A stretch of DNA of 27,167 nt from Coptodactyla brooksi (taxonomy: Eukaryota; Arthropoda; Insecta; Coleoptera; Scarabaeidae): NCBI GenBank assembly GCA_033557675.1, contig JAWQRM010000183.1:1-27167 (forward strand). The letters run 5' to 3'. The notes below the pieces were generated by a model. The model ran no database searches and was not told the origin of the DNA. It saw only the letters and a program-made list of their open reading frames with translations. Below, piece by piece: positions 1 to 10,087 of the stretch. How positions within the stretch are numbered: position 1 is the first letter of the stretch; each line of letters starts with the position of its first letter. The position numbers and the translations under genes are program-made.

Positions 1-1380
1 CTAACCTTCTCATATCTTAAATGTTTTCTAATGTTAGAAGGAATAGATATAACCTATGATAGGTTAGGTTACTGTCTGGCATCCTAGGGCGGTCTATTTG
101 AGCCGCTATTGTAATTTTTTTAATTTAGTATTCTTTTTTTATGTTCAAATGGGGTTTTAGGAATTTATTTTATTTTAGAATATATTTTTATTTTCCTTTT
201 ATAAGAATAGATTTATATTCCGTTTGAGCAATCAACATTTAATGCCAATAACATTTAAAAGGAGATATTTCTAAGATCTCCTATTTTACATACGTAGCAA
301 AAAAGCACTAGCTGTACGATACACTACCATAGACAATAGTGTCAAACGCGACTGCCGCTAACCGGTCAAGAAAGACACTACATCAGCATTTTGATGGAAT
401 GGGGATACTGCGTAACGCGTATTCGCTATAGCCACCACTGTGCGTCCCGCTTGGGCACGTATTGCAGGTGCGGCTTAAGGGCCTATTGTGTCAGATTTTA
501 TCCTCATAGTGTATACGATAAACTGTATTGTGGAATTTAAGGGTGGAACTTTCCCCTATAGAACATCTAATTATTGCAAGAAACCGCTTAATTATGATCA
601 AAGTTTTACTGAAGAATTTTCTGAAATGCCCTGGCATAGAAATCAAAGACGATACAATCATCATATGGGGCAGAAATGGTTTAAACCCAACATCATTGTT
701 ACTATTAGTGCTTTGCGGTTATCGCCCTCTTCGTAACACTTCAGTTCCCTGTCAAGATAAACGCTCGTCAAGTTATTAAAACGTAACACACCGCAACAAA
801 TTATCTCGTCCACCTCTATTGATTGATTTACACGCAGAAACAATCGCTTTTTATCACGCTCGGCGAGCGCTCTGGCCGCGTTATTAAAGCGGGCACATCT
901 ATGTAATTTCTTGCTGTATAAGGAGGCGCTTCGTAAAAAGCGGTTTGAGTCTATTAGACGGGAACTTAATAGAGACGTTCGCGTTACAGTTGTGGCGGAC
1001 CAAAATAGAAAACTCGAATTCAGATTGCTTCTCCTCCGTTTTAGGTATGGAACAGTTCTTTTTTGTCGGCGAATACCCGCCCGCTTGCGAGACGAATTGA
1101 CTTTGATAAATATACAAACCGATCACACGTTTGAAATCACCCATTGTCAATAAACAATATAACGAAAAGTTCCATTTTGTATAGACAGAAGAATAATGAA
1201 ACGTGTAGCCTTCATTACAAACTGGGGCATTGTTTCGGTTACGGTTGGTATGGTTCATAAAGTGAACGTACTAGCACTTTACACATGTACACCTTTTAGA
1301 AAACATTACAGAGATTTCTAAAAAATGCGAATAGGGGATATCTCTGAAATTACATTGCTGAAAAAATCAACTTAATGAAA
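1..1380. other. Unassigned region with a higher-GC block
   Basis: No gene or element is recognised here. Positions 1-310 are AT-rich and contain AGGTTAGGTTA at about 61-71. From about 320 to 1260 the GC content is visibly higher than in the surrounding DNA. Two partly open frames run through this block on the + strand: about 341-538, rich in Cys, Arg and Tyr, and about 775-1101, interrupted by one stop near 865. Neither resembles a family I know, and reverse-strand frames overlapping them are equally open. The block could be an old gene or element fragment, but nothing supports a product. Confidence 0.3.
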
Positions 1381-1389
1381 TAAAGGCAT

Positions 1390-2050
1390 AAGAACAAAAT
1401 ATTGTTTTGTTATGTTTCCTTCATAATAGTTCCCTTCTGACTGAATACATCGACTCCAATGCTGTTTCCACTTTGAAATTTGGAATTTTACCAAAAATTT
1501 GTTGCCGGAGGGCGTACTATGTGCCAGTATGTTATATTGGAGGAGAAACATTTTCGCCCAAACGCTCAAAGACACTTTTGCAGTATTCCCGATTGACTGT
1601 TTACTCGCTAGGGGCATATTCACGATGAACAATTTTCTGTTACGGTGAACAAGGACTCTTCCACTGCGATGATTGAGCCTTTGTTTCTGGGTCAAACTCA
1701 TAAATTAGTTGCATGTAATAACATTATTTAACAAACCTGAGTCACTTTTGTCCAGATTCAGCAGTTCTTGGGATACTTGACGTATGTATAAATTTTCATA
1801 TATAAATGAATTATTCCAATGTTTTCGTTGGTTATTGCAGTCGAAGATCTTCCAGACCGAGGATCATCATCGATTGATTCGCGGTCATTCTTAAATCCAT
1901 TGAACCAGATAATAACCGATTCTTTAGACATTTATCCTTGAATGCTGTACTCAAGAGGTGATAAGTCTCCGAAGCTGACTTTTAAAACTGGTTTTAAAAC
2001 AAAATCTTACACACTTGTTATTCCATTCTTTCATTCATTTTGTAAGTCGA
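1390..2050 (-). pseudogene. Mos1-type mariner transposase relic
   Basis: Read on the - strand, the pieces of a mariner transposase follow in the correct order. An N-terminal helix-turn-helix part lies at about 2030-1840 and ends in DDPRSGRSS-like sequence. It is followed by VSQELLN...NNVIT at about 1780-1708, then YEFDPETKAQSSQWKSP at about 1700-1650. Next come NREYCKSVFERLGEN (about 1595-1550) and a degenerate NILAHSTP segment that replaces the usual DNAPAHTA. The end is the C-terminal WKQHWSRCIQSEGNYYEG at about 1470-1415. The first catalytic Asp codon is AAC (Asn, 1708-1710), followed by a stop. The second Asp appears as Tyr. The third is lost in a deletion that joins the second motif region to the C-terminus. 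Several frame changes and stops make it inactive. No convincing TIRs were found, so the element's ends are unknown. Confidence 0.85.
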
Positions 2051-2512
2051 TAAATCCGCCGAGAAGCGAAAAGACGTCTTCACTTACCAAATTTTCACTC
2101 TTTACTTAACAAACATTTCGCTGTGATATTTTCAGAACATTTCAAAGACAAAACAAGCTTTCATTTGCACATGAGCAGGAAAGCTTATCTATGCTATTGA
2201 GCATTTTAAGGCCTGTCTTAAAACTTTCCAACCATACCTTGTATGTACTTCGACTCATATATTATGAAAACAAAACAATGGAAAACACTTTGAAGATGTG
2301 CCTTCTATAAAACGGGCTTAGTAAGGGGCTACAATACTGGTGCTCGACTGAATTACTCGTACTTGTATACTTTTTAGCGTTTGCAAAAAAGACAGGCCGG
2401 GGTCCAGGTGAACTCCATGCTATGCATCCCCTAAATTTTATATTACCCTATTCTATTCCATAGTATTTGTACAATTTTGACAAACCATCGCCGATTTTGA
2501 GTGTTCTAAACA
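2051..2512. other. Unassigned AT-rich spacer
   Basis: Lies between the mariner relic and the Tc1-like element. No open frame, repeat or RNA gene is recognised. It may hold the 5' flank or lost terminus of the mariner copy. I looked for the missing half of the neighbouring piggyBac-like transposase in its right part and did not find it. Confidence 0.3.
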
Positions 2513-2531
2513 TACGAATTTGTTACATTTT

Positions 2532-2616
2532 TGGATATATTGCAATTTATAATATATTTTGAACAAGTCAAATTAATAACAAAAAGTAATTGAATTTAGT
2601 TGTTTAGATAATGGGA
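2532..2616 (+). repeat. Left TIR of the 2.5-kb Tc1-like element
   Basis: Pairs with the reverse complement of about 3821-3908. The 25-base block starting GGATATATT matches its partner with only two differences, and TTAGATAATGGGA is identical. Confidence 0.85.
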
Positions 2617-2749
2617 TTTCAATGTATCTACGAGTTTATCCTAATTAAGAGAATTGTTCTCAAAATAAAACTCGCGTAAACGTAAATTGTAATGATTTGA
2701 ACCTGGTTTTGTAAAGAAAAATTGGTTTATTACAATGTTATTATGAATG

Positions 2750-3800
2750 CGGTAAAAATTACACTACTGGATTACGAAGACTTCGTGCGAAAATGGGTTT
2801 GAGAGTCGGTCCGTGCCAAATAAAGGCCTACCGTAATTTGATTAGCAAATTTGAAAGAACAGGGTCTGTACGCGACCTTTCGAGATCAGGAAGATCAAGG
2901 ATTGGTGATGGCCAAGTTGCAAAAGTTCATTAGGAAAACCAAAACGTAGCCAATAGTAATCCACATAGCAATTAGTAGTGTGAATGCAGTATCAAAACGA
3001 TTACAAATGCCACACACCGCGGTTTGAAAAATTTTGCGAAAAATCCTAAAAATGTATCCCTATAAACTGCAAATGATGTTTGAATTAAAGGATGCAGATT
3101 TTGCTCTATGGTACGATTTTTCACTACAAATTTTGGCTCAGATGGAAATTGAACCAAATTGGTTATCCCATATTTTATGGACAAATGAGGCCATATTTTT
3201 CTTCTCTCTTAATAGTTGAGATAATACTCAAAACTGTCGAATATGATCAACAAGTCACCGTTTGGTGAGGTTTCGCAGCTGATTTCATCATTGGTCCATA
3301 CTTTTTCGAGGAAATACAGAATGGGGAGGCCGTATATGTAAGTGTTAATGGTGCACGATATTTGCAAATGTTAAGGGATTATGCAATTCCACAGTTGCAA
3401 AACAAGCGCGAAGGAATCGAAAACATGACTTTTATGCAGGATCGAGCACCTCCATTTACCGACCAGTTAAAAAATTGTTAACTGCAGTTTCTCAAGATCG
3501 TGTTATAAGCAGACATTTTGCAAATCTATGGCCACCGAGATCGCTAGAGCGGTGGCCCATAACCCCACAGGCAGTAATAACCCCACAGGCAGTAATCCAG
3601 TAGATTACTGCCTGTGGGGTTATTTAAAAAATTTGGTGTTTAGAACACGGCCAACAACGCTGGAGAAATTAAAGGACAATGTTAGACAGCAAATTCAAGT
3701 AATTCAACCAGACATGCTAAACAGTGCTGTATACAATTTGGAGGAACGGTTGGTAATTGTACAACAACAAAATGGAGGTCATCTCCAGCATTTGCGATAA
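2750..3800 (+). pseudogene. Tc1-like DDE transposase relic
   Basis: A decayed transposase read across several frames. The N-terminal helix-turn-helix/linker part includes KFERTGSVRDLSRSGRSR at about 2848-2902. It continues with ILKMYPYKLQ at about 3046-3075, the usual segment before the catalytic domain. The first catalytic motif reads WTNEAIF at about 3178-3198, with Asn (codon 3184-3186) where the family has Asp. Later come VNGARYLQMLRDYAIPQLQ (about 3343-3400) and FMQDRAPP with the second Asp (about 3431-3454). The third-Asp region NPVDYCLWGYLKNLVF is at about 3592-3645 and the C-terminal GGHLQHL at about 3775-3798. Stops and frameshifts separate the blocks. The order and motifs match the arthropod Tc1-like proteins that end in 'NGGHxEHL'. 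Confidence 0.85.
3559..3624. repeat. Tandem plus inverted micro-duplication inside the transposase relic
   Basis: An 18-base unit, ATAACCCCACAGGCAGTA, occurs twice in tandem (3559-3576 and 3577-3594). It is the exact reverse complement of coding sequence just downstream. The second copy forms a perfect 21-bp stem with 3604-3624 around a 7-base loop (3597-3603). The downstream arm encodes the conserved DYCLWGY of the transposase, so it is the original and the upstream arms are the additions. Confidence 0.9.
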
Positions 3801-3820
3801 CCACTGTTTGACATCATAAA

Positions 3821-3908
3821 TCCCATTATCTAAGCAACTAGATTCCATTTACTTTTTGTTATGAATTTGACTTATTAAAAATATATTATAAGTTGAAATA
3901 TATCCCTT
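3821..3908 (-). repeat. Right TIR of the 2.5-kb Tc1-like element
   Basis: Reverse complement of the left arm at about 2532-2616, with scattered substitutions. The outer tail, up to the run of five C at 3921-3925 and TA, has no clear partner on the left. Confidence 0.85.
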
Positions 3909-3929
3909 ACTTTATTATGACCCCCTATA

Positions 3930-4862
3930 CTGTTTTTTCTATTTACCAATCCGAAAACCTTACCCGAATAAAGTTGCATATTTGCAATGTAAGAAGTACT
4001 GCAGTCTACAAGAGCCCATATTTTTATACCATACTTATCCGGTTTGCTCTTCATATAAACTCGAATGGTATAAATTGCTCATTTATACACAAATGGTTGC
4101 CTAGATTGAAAGATGTTTTACAATTGGAAACAAAAATGTCAAAAATGTCTCTTATTTGAGCTAACTTATCTGCAGCGTTGTTTTTTTTTAATTTCTGCCT
4201 GGTTTCAAAGTTATCAAAGCACAAAAATGAGGTAATTGAATGAATCTATCTCCTGCGACAGTAAGAAGTGTCTTGACACCAAAGCATATCGACAGCCGCA
4301 AGCATATTGACAGATTAGAACTGTGAAGAGCACCAAGTATAAGCAGCAGTCCGACATAAGCTTGGATCTCTACAGAATCAACAGATAAATAGTTTTTTGT
4401 TCTATCTAGATTTCCATTATTCCATTTGTTATAAAATGCGTGTGCGTTTCTGTTCGTTCGGTTATAATTGCGTTCAGAATGCCAGGAGATAGGAAGAGAA
4501 AAAAAAACGCCACTCATACTTGAAATATCAGCGCTGTAGTCTGAAAGCCCTAAGGCATGGCTCCGAATATTGGCTTTTGGAAGCCGAACCTTACTAGTTT
4601 GTGGAACTTTTGACCATTCTGTTCCATTACTTGGCTACATATCTTGGAAGGTCTTCGTTAATAGTAATTGTTGGTTCTGTTTCTTTCACGGTTTCTTTTA
4701 TGTTTTGGTCAGCAAATATTATGTCGTTTTCTTCGATCCTCATCCTCTAAATCACTATTTCTTTATTGGCAACACTATTAAACTCGGTATCATCACTTTC
4801 AATCATACGGCAACTCTTCATTAGTAACTGAATCCGAAATAACAAGGTACCCATTTTCAAAA
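3930..4862 (-). pseudogene. piggyBac-like transposase relic (5' half)
   Basis: On the - strand, an acidic N-terminal stretch (VTNEELPYDSESDDTEF, about 4830-4775) is followed by a basic linker. Next is the start of the DDE_Tnp_1_7-type domain: NRNAHAFYNKWN (about 4455-4420) and VEIQAYVGLLLILGALHSSN (about 4372-4310). Then come GDRFIQL (about 4258-4236), DIFDIFVSNCKTSFNLGNH (about 4145-4092) and INEQFIPF (about 4086-4063). In related proteins this last motif is IDEQ; here the catalytic Asp is Asn (codon 4081-4083). After a frame change, YMKSKPDKYGIKIWALVD (about 4050-3995) and GKVFGLVN follow. The reading ends where the Tc1-like element begins. The rest of the domain is absent, and I did not find it on the far side of that element. 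Inactive. Confidence 0.85.
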
Positions 4863-5959
4863 CGTTCTGCACTTTACAGACTGTAACTGATGACTAAAAC
4901 AATCTTAATCTCTAAACTATGCCGTAACACGGGGAATCCCTCAAACGCGGGGAAACCTGCACTGGTACTTTACCTTTTATAATCGTTTAGTACAACGGAG
5001 AATTCCACAATATTTTCGACTTTATCGACGACAAACTGAAATTAATTCTAAATAAGTAAATTTACACTGACGTAAACAGCGGACCGGTGTCTGAAGAGAC
5101 CCACGCGATAAAAACGATACACACTTAAATTTTAATTCAAGCCGACTTCTAGATATTAAATGTTTTATTAATAAAAGCTATGTGGGAGATCGACGCATAG
5201 ATTGTTGAATTTGCAAAGATATAGCGAAAAATTTTGTGTTTGCGAATTAGCAGACCCCGGACTGGCCTATCAAGGTTAATTTTTCTTGTTATTCTTTGAT
5301 ATTGTCTTTGTTATTATAAGCGCAAATTAGAAAACACACGATTGTTGATAAGCCACTCTTCTAGACAGCTTATCATGTAAAATAATGTCAATGGATCTAC
5401 AATAATTACTATTATTCTCACGTAGTCGCATGATTTTTTAATTTTTCGGCTTTAGATTTACTCTGTATAAATTGTTACTTGCTTCTAGTAATTATGGTAA
5501 CAAAAATTAAATGGGAGCTGTCAATCTTAGGATGCACAATTGATGTGCAAAACAAGCTTGAGAGCATGAAAAGTTAAATGTCAGAATAGTTTTGTTTCAG
5601 ATTCATGAACTAGAGCCACATCTTATAACATAAGTAATAAGACGCCCCATTATTGATTCTAATGATTTTCATTTCGGTTGATCACGCTTTGTTTGAACCG
5701 AGAAATGAGCATTTGAATTTAAATGGTAAACACCGCAATATCTTTCTTGTTTGAAAAATTTGATAAATTGTAATGTTGTAGTAGCAAAATAAAGCTGCGA
5801 AGCAATATGAAGGGTTTAATGTGTGTAATAGTGAATCGCATTTTTGTGGTGAGTAACATATCTCTTACATCTCTTATACAATTGCCATAATTATTATTTT
5901 GAACAAATAACTTATGGTTAGAATTTGAGTACGGTCCATACACTCTAATTAACTGCACC
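4863..5959. other. Unassigned; possible piggyBac-like 5' flank at its left side
   Basis: Positions 4926-4954 contain two near-identical G-rich motifs, AACACGGGGAA and AACGCGGGGAA, 18 bases apart. They lie just upstream of the piggyBac-like N-terminus and could be subterminal repeats of that element, but this is inference. The remainder to 5959 is AT-rich with no credible reading frame. The 79-codon reverse frame at 5719-5958 looks like chance. Confidence 0.25.
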
Positions 5960-6660
5960 AGCTTGATATCGAAACAACATGTTTTCCCTACAACTCGAAG
6001 TTCTGATATACCATCTAGCGCCGCCTAATTATATTCAGCGCTCCGGCCGTTTGTCCGCCGTGCAGATCGTATCAGGGCACTACAAAAACACTATCTACAA
6101 ATTACTGTAACCATTTTCTAAGAAAGCATATCTGTAGCAAATATATTACCCGCGGGGTATATCGCCATTAATTCCACTGCAGCGGCCGGCCGACTACGTT
6201 TTTTCAACTTCGCGCACTTCTCGAATCGCCCGCAGTCACTCGCAGATCTTCTGATCTCCGAGGTGACGTGATTTTCACAATTAGATCAGCGCAGCGCAAA
6301 GTACTAACGATGACGATGGTCGTGTAATCGTTGGTCGCTGTTGCCCCGAGCAGCAGCTGTGCAACCGAGAGTTTGCCGACTTGCTTCGAGTTTTATGATG
6401 CGTCCAGCGAAGAAAATAGAGACGTACGATGTCGGGACGTGACTAAATTGGTGCTTCCGCGAATTGGATACAAATTATGAGATCTCAGAAACGGTTGCGG
6501 ACCGAAAGAGAATGTTCTTAACGAAGATATCAAGCGCTCACTCGTAAATAACTTTGTAGCGCATACGAGACGACTTTCTGGGACTAGTCAGCTAGATAAA
6601 GCTAACAATGGCAGTTACTTGAACAACCCAGGAAACACTGACTCAATGAGCAACGCTGTA
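5960..6660. promoter_or_regulatory. Higher-GC block, possible promoter and 5' UTR
   Basis: GC and CpG content rise sharply compared with both flanks (clusters near 6020-6060, 6180-6260 and 6290-6430). CAGTCA at about 6234-6239 resembles an insect initiator core. AGGTG begins 28 bases after its A, where a downstream promoter element would lie (4 of 5 positions fit RGWYV). A TGACGTG motif is at about 6263. A short frame starting ATGATGCGTCCAGCG at about 6397 soon stops. I see no strong splice donor, and no gene can be joined to it. An alternative is an unrecognised old element. Confidence 0.25.
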
Positions 6661-6831
6661 TGTTTGAAATTCTAGGAACCTAACGAGTGTGTTATTCTTC
6701 ATCTTTCCGTAACGATATTGTACCACGAGGAACATAGAATACATGTGTGTACTCATGTGTTATGGGTTACACAATGTTAGTTCTTAACATTTATTTCGTC
6801 TTACTTTGATCCAAAAGAGTCATGGTTTGTA

Positions 6832-7720
6832 TAGTGCAAATGCTGTCACTACGTTTAGTTAACTTACAAACAAAGGCACCCAAGTCTATTTCTCCGATTG
6901 TGATAAAATTTGGTGGGAATTTAGAAGACAAGTTTTTTAGTGTCTTGTTTTTCTTTTTGGGGTGTATAATGGGGGTTAAAAGTTATCCGCAAAAACGCAT
7001 TTTTGCAATATTCAGAAACGAGAAGAGTTACCGAGATCGGCTAAAGCCCAGATCGTTCCTTGTTAGCAGCCGTACATTTTAGGTTGAAAAAAGAACAGTG
7101 GCGCACCAACGGGGTCGCCTGGGGGGTTAGAACAATGTCAATTTTTCTCACTCCTGCTCTTGTATATTATAAATTTAATTTTTCTTTTTTTAATCTTTAA
7201 ACTACATGAAAAAATAAACGTTACTGGTTTTTGCAATTTTTTCTAAATGTCCATTTTGGAAAGTTATCGTCATTTCTGTGTACCTCTACAGGAGACTATT
7301 TCTCTTCATATTTTTTGAATTAAATTTAATATCGCATTGTATTTAAATTAAAAATTGTTTGCTATATTAGAATATAAAAAAGTAATAGAATGCACACCAA
7401 CAGTAACAGCCAAGAAAGGTCGTGCGTAATTGGTCATATCGTAAATATAAATTACATTTTTACGTCTTAGCAAACCAAGGTGTTTGTGATTGCCAATGTA
7501 CGTAAGTGACTATAAATAAAAGTTTAAAAGTGAAGTTACATCTATATACGTACTTTTCACTGCTTCTGTATTATCATAACGTATCTGGTTCTATTTCATA
7601 GTCAGTAAGAATTAGTATCAACACAAAATTACACCATCATTATTTCCGTGTTGCCAACAGATATAACAAAAGCAATTGCTTATTGTTAAACATTGTTACC
7701 TCAATCTAATTGACAACGTG
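6832..7720 (+). repeat. Left inverted arm of the pogo-like element
   Basis: Pairs with the reverse complement of about 9050-9959. The best stretch is a perfect 38-base match, 7400-7437 against 9309-9346. Other clear matches surround the CTTGTATATTATAA segment (about 7159-7172) and TAAAATTTGGTGGGAAT (about 6904-6920). Similarity weakens past about 7620, so the inner limit is approximate. The 86-codon frame at 6822-7082 within the arm shows no family and is probably non-coding. Confidence 0.8.
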
Positions 7721-7879
7721 GTAAATAAGTAAATATTCAAAAGTATAATATAATAAATATTGATATATAAAATATATAATAATTACTATCTACATTTATG
7801 GTCGACAATCTGCATAGTTCTGATAATCAATAGAGAAATGCTTTATGCACAAGTATTGTTTGCATCACCCACATCTTAT

Positions 7880-8745
7880 TATGGCCGGTGCCGGTAACCG
7901 CTTTTACACAAACCATATTGGATGAACTCAGTATATCTTGGCAAAGAGAATTGCAAGTGTGTTAACCCTTGCTTGCGTTTTATGTTGTCTCGTTGATGTA
8001 ATTGAATGATAAAGCAATTGTATGTGATAAATGACGAACAAATTTCCATTTCAAAAGCGGAAACCATAAATATCCAAAGATTGTATGAAACCAGTGGCAT
8101 CCTTTGGGATCGTTTCTACTATAACTGGCCGAGCAAGTGGCACAGCATCTTCGACATCTTCAGGGGTTTTTAACTGTTTTGTGAGCTTTCCCGATTTTGT
8201 GGCCATAATGTACACATTTGGTGGATGGAACATTGTTTGTTTTACTTTTGGCCCCAAACTACCACTCATCTCTTTCAAACATGCTAATAGTAGAGATAGC
8301 AACTTTCCCGATGCAGATATTATCGGTTGAATGGTATAGCTATGCGTTGTCGCAGAAACTGATTGCGCTACAGCTGCCACCGTCTTGGATCTCATCTCAG
8401 CATCAGCTGCCACCGTTCGGCTGAACGTGGATACAAGGATCCATATCAGGTATTAAGTTGTGTAAACTTCTGACAAATAGAGTTGCCTCTACAGCAATAT
8501 TTGCGGCATTGGTTCACTTGGTTGTTTTGCAGGAAACTACATTGTGGTTTTGTTTGAATTTCTGTATCCACCAATGTGATGCCCGAAAGATTGGAACGTG
8601 CAACTCTTCTTGAGCCTCTAAGGCCCATCTTTTCATATCCAAGTTGTGAACAATCATTTGACGGTCTATAGCACTTTTGAGTTTGTTAAACGCATATTGC
8701 AATACTCGATACAGCTTTCTACGTCTGTCTCCGCCACTGGACACT
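7880..8745 (-). pseudogene. pogo-like (CENP-B/DDE_1 type) transposase relic
   Basis: On the - strand, an N-terminal DNA-binding part (AIDRQMIVHNLDMKRWALEA, then FRASHWWIQKFKQNHNVVS) lies at about 8675-8540. It has the 'W..KF...H.IVSR' pattern of CENP-B-type helix-turn-helix domains. The DDE domain follows with QSVSATTHSYTIQPIISASG (about 8370-8310), LLACLKEMSGSLGP and PPNVYIMATKSGKLT (about 8235-8180). The segment that normally contains the central 'LLLDSWxGH' catalytic motif is missing. The tail has TGFIQSLDIYGFRF (about 8090-8051), then, in shifted frames, FVRHLSHTIAL, INLHQR-like and LTHLQFSLPRYTEFIQYG...KSGY to about 7890. Internal stops lie between 8430 and 8510. The extreme N-terminus was not identified. 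The family match is strong, but activity is excluded by the lost motif and frameshifts. Confidence 0.85.
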
Positions 8746-9049
8746 TGGTATTTCCATCGTCAACTGTGAAAGTGACGTAACCTTAGCATAATTACGTTGG
8801 ACATTTTTTAGAGAGTTATTTTCTTCCACATATCCAATATTCAACGGCATTGGTTTATGTCGGTAGGTTCCTACAGTAGCTCAATGCTCCTCAATATCCA
8901 CTAAGTATGGATATTGATTGTTTGTTCAGTGTCGTAAGCGGGTTCGCTACAGTCACACACAATGATGTCAAACACTTCGTGTAAGTGCTTCTTCAGCATC
9001 ATTTTGTGTAGATACGGGTGTACCCCGGTATTGGTTATTTATTAAGCCT

Positions 9050-9959
9050 ATTAATATTGTCAAGACGTTCAATATATTTAACACAAACACGGCTACTCTG
9101 GATACGTCGCAATTATCTTTAACAATGTGTGTTTGTTAGCTAATTATAACTGTAACGAATAGAACGAGATACTTTATGACAACGCATTATAGCAAGCTGG
9201 CCACACACTTATATAGGGGCAGTGGCAAGTATACAGATGTAATTTCATTTTTAAAGTTTTATTTACAACCACTTGCGTACATTGACAATCGTAATTTATA
9301 TTTACGACATGACCAATTACGCACGACCTTTCTTGGCTGTTACTGTTTATATGTATATTTTATATATTTTAATATTATTAAAATAATATTATCATATTAT
9401 TTTTTTATATTCTAATGTAACAAAGGATTTTTAAATATATAACGCGACATTAAATTTAATTCCAAAAAATCTGTAAAGAAATAGTCTTCTGTAGGAGCAC
9501 ATAGAAATGACGATAACTTACCAAAATTGAGAAAAAATCCAAAAGCCGTATCTTTCATTTTTTCATGAAGTTTAAAGATTAAAAAAAGAAAAAATAAACT
9601 TATAATATACAAGAGCAGTAGTGAGAAGAATTAATATTTCTTAACCCCCTAACGAGCTCATGGGTGCGCCACTGTCCCTTTTTCAACCTAAAATGTACGG
9701 CTGCTGACAAGGAACGATCTGGTCTTTAGCCCATCTCGATATCACTTCTCGTTTCTGAAATATTGCAAAAAAATGTGTTTTTGGGGTAACTTTGAGCCCC
9801 CATTACATACCCCACAACAAAAACGGGATGCTAAAAAAATAGGTGTTAAATATTTTTCGGTGTTTACATTCCTACCAGATTTTATCAAACTCGGAGAGAT
9901 ACACTTAAGTAGCCTTGCTTGTTAGTTACATACTTTGTCGGAATTATAGAATTGTACTG
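9050..9959 (-). repeat. Right inverted arm of the pogo-like element
   Basis: Inverted partner of about 6832-7720, including the perfect 38-base block at 9309-9346 and GTGCGCCACTG at about 9662-9672 (left counterpart near 7099-7110). The inner limit is uncertain. The AT-rich stretch at 9355-9420 includes an AATATTATT/AATAATATT palindrome. Confidence 0.8.
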
Positions 9960-10087
9960 AAAGAAAGTACGTAAACTAAAAGCAATCGCTTCACTCTTAG
10001 ATCCCCTGCAAGGTACATCCGAATAATTATGCTAACTGAGTAATCCAATTGTACGGTTCGGGGACCAAATAAATGAGGACTCTGTAA
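9960..10087. other. Spacer with a branch-point-like TGCTAAC
   Basis: TGCTAAC at about 10030-10036 resembles an insect branch point, about 55 bases before the AG at 10089-10090 that precedes the candidate exon. No clear polypyrimidine tract follows it, so this is weak. Confidence 0.2.

Larger units (their letters stand above)
2513..3929 (+). mobile_element. Tc1-like (IS630-Tc1-mariner) element with long TIRs
   Basis: An imperfect terminal inverted repeat of more than 90 bp pairs about 2532-2616 with about 3821-3908. The inner parts match almost base for base: the left arm has ATAACAAAAAGTAA and TTAGATAATGGGA, and the right arm has their reverse complements. The outermost 25 bp or so are eroded on the left. 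TA dinucleotides at 2513-2514 and 3926-3929 fit the TA target preference of the superfamily, giving a length near 1.4 kb. A transposase relic on the + strand fills the interior. The right end directly abuts the piggyBac-like relic. Confidence 0.85.
6832..9959 (-). mobile_element. pogo-like element with long inverted arms
   Basis: Two inverted arms flank a pogo-like transposase relic. The right end, read inward on the - strand from 9959, begins CAGTACAATTCTATAATTCC. This matches the CAGT... start typical of pogo/Tigger TIRs. The left end begins TAGTGCAAATG at 6832 and is preceded by TA (6830-6831), the family's target; the right flank is AA rather than TA. Homology between the arms stops at these points, which supports them as termini. 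The total is about 3.1 kb. The transposase is broken, so the copy is dead. Confidence 0.75.

Noticed and set aside
61..72. TTAGG-like telomere repeat
   Set aside because: Only two units (AGGTTAGGTTA) are present. A telomeric or subtelomeric array would be long.
899..1258. 119-codon reverse-strand frame
   Set aside because: No family resemblance, and overlapping frames on the other strand are equally open. The higher GC content lowers stop frequency in all frames.
6822..7082. 86-codon frame in the left arm of the pogo-like element
   Set aside because: The inverted partner arm does not keep it open, so it is not under coding constraint.
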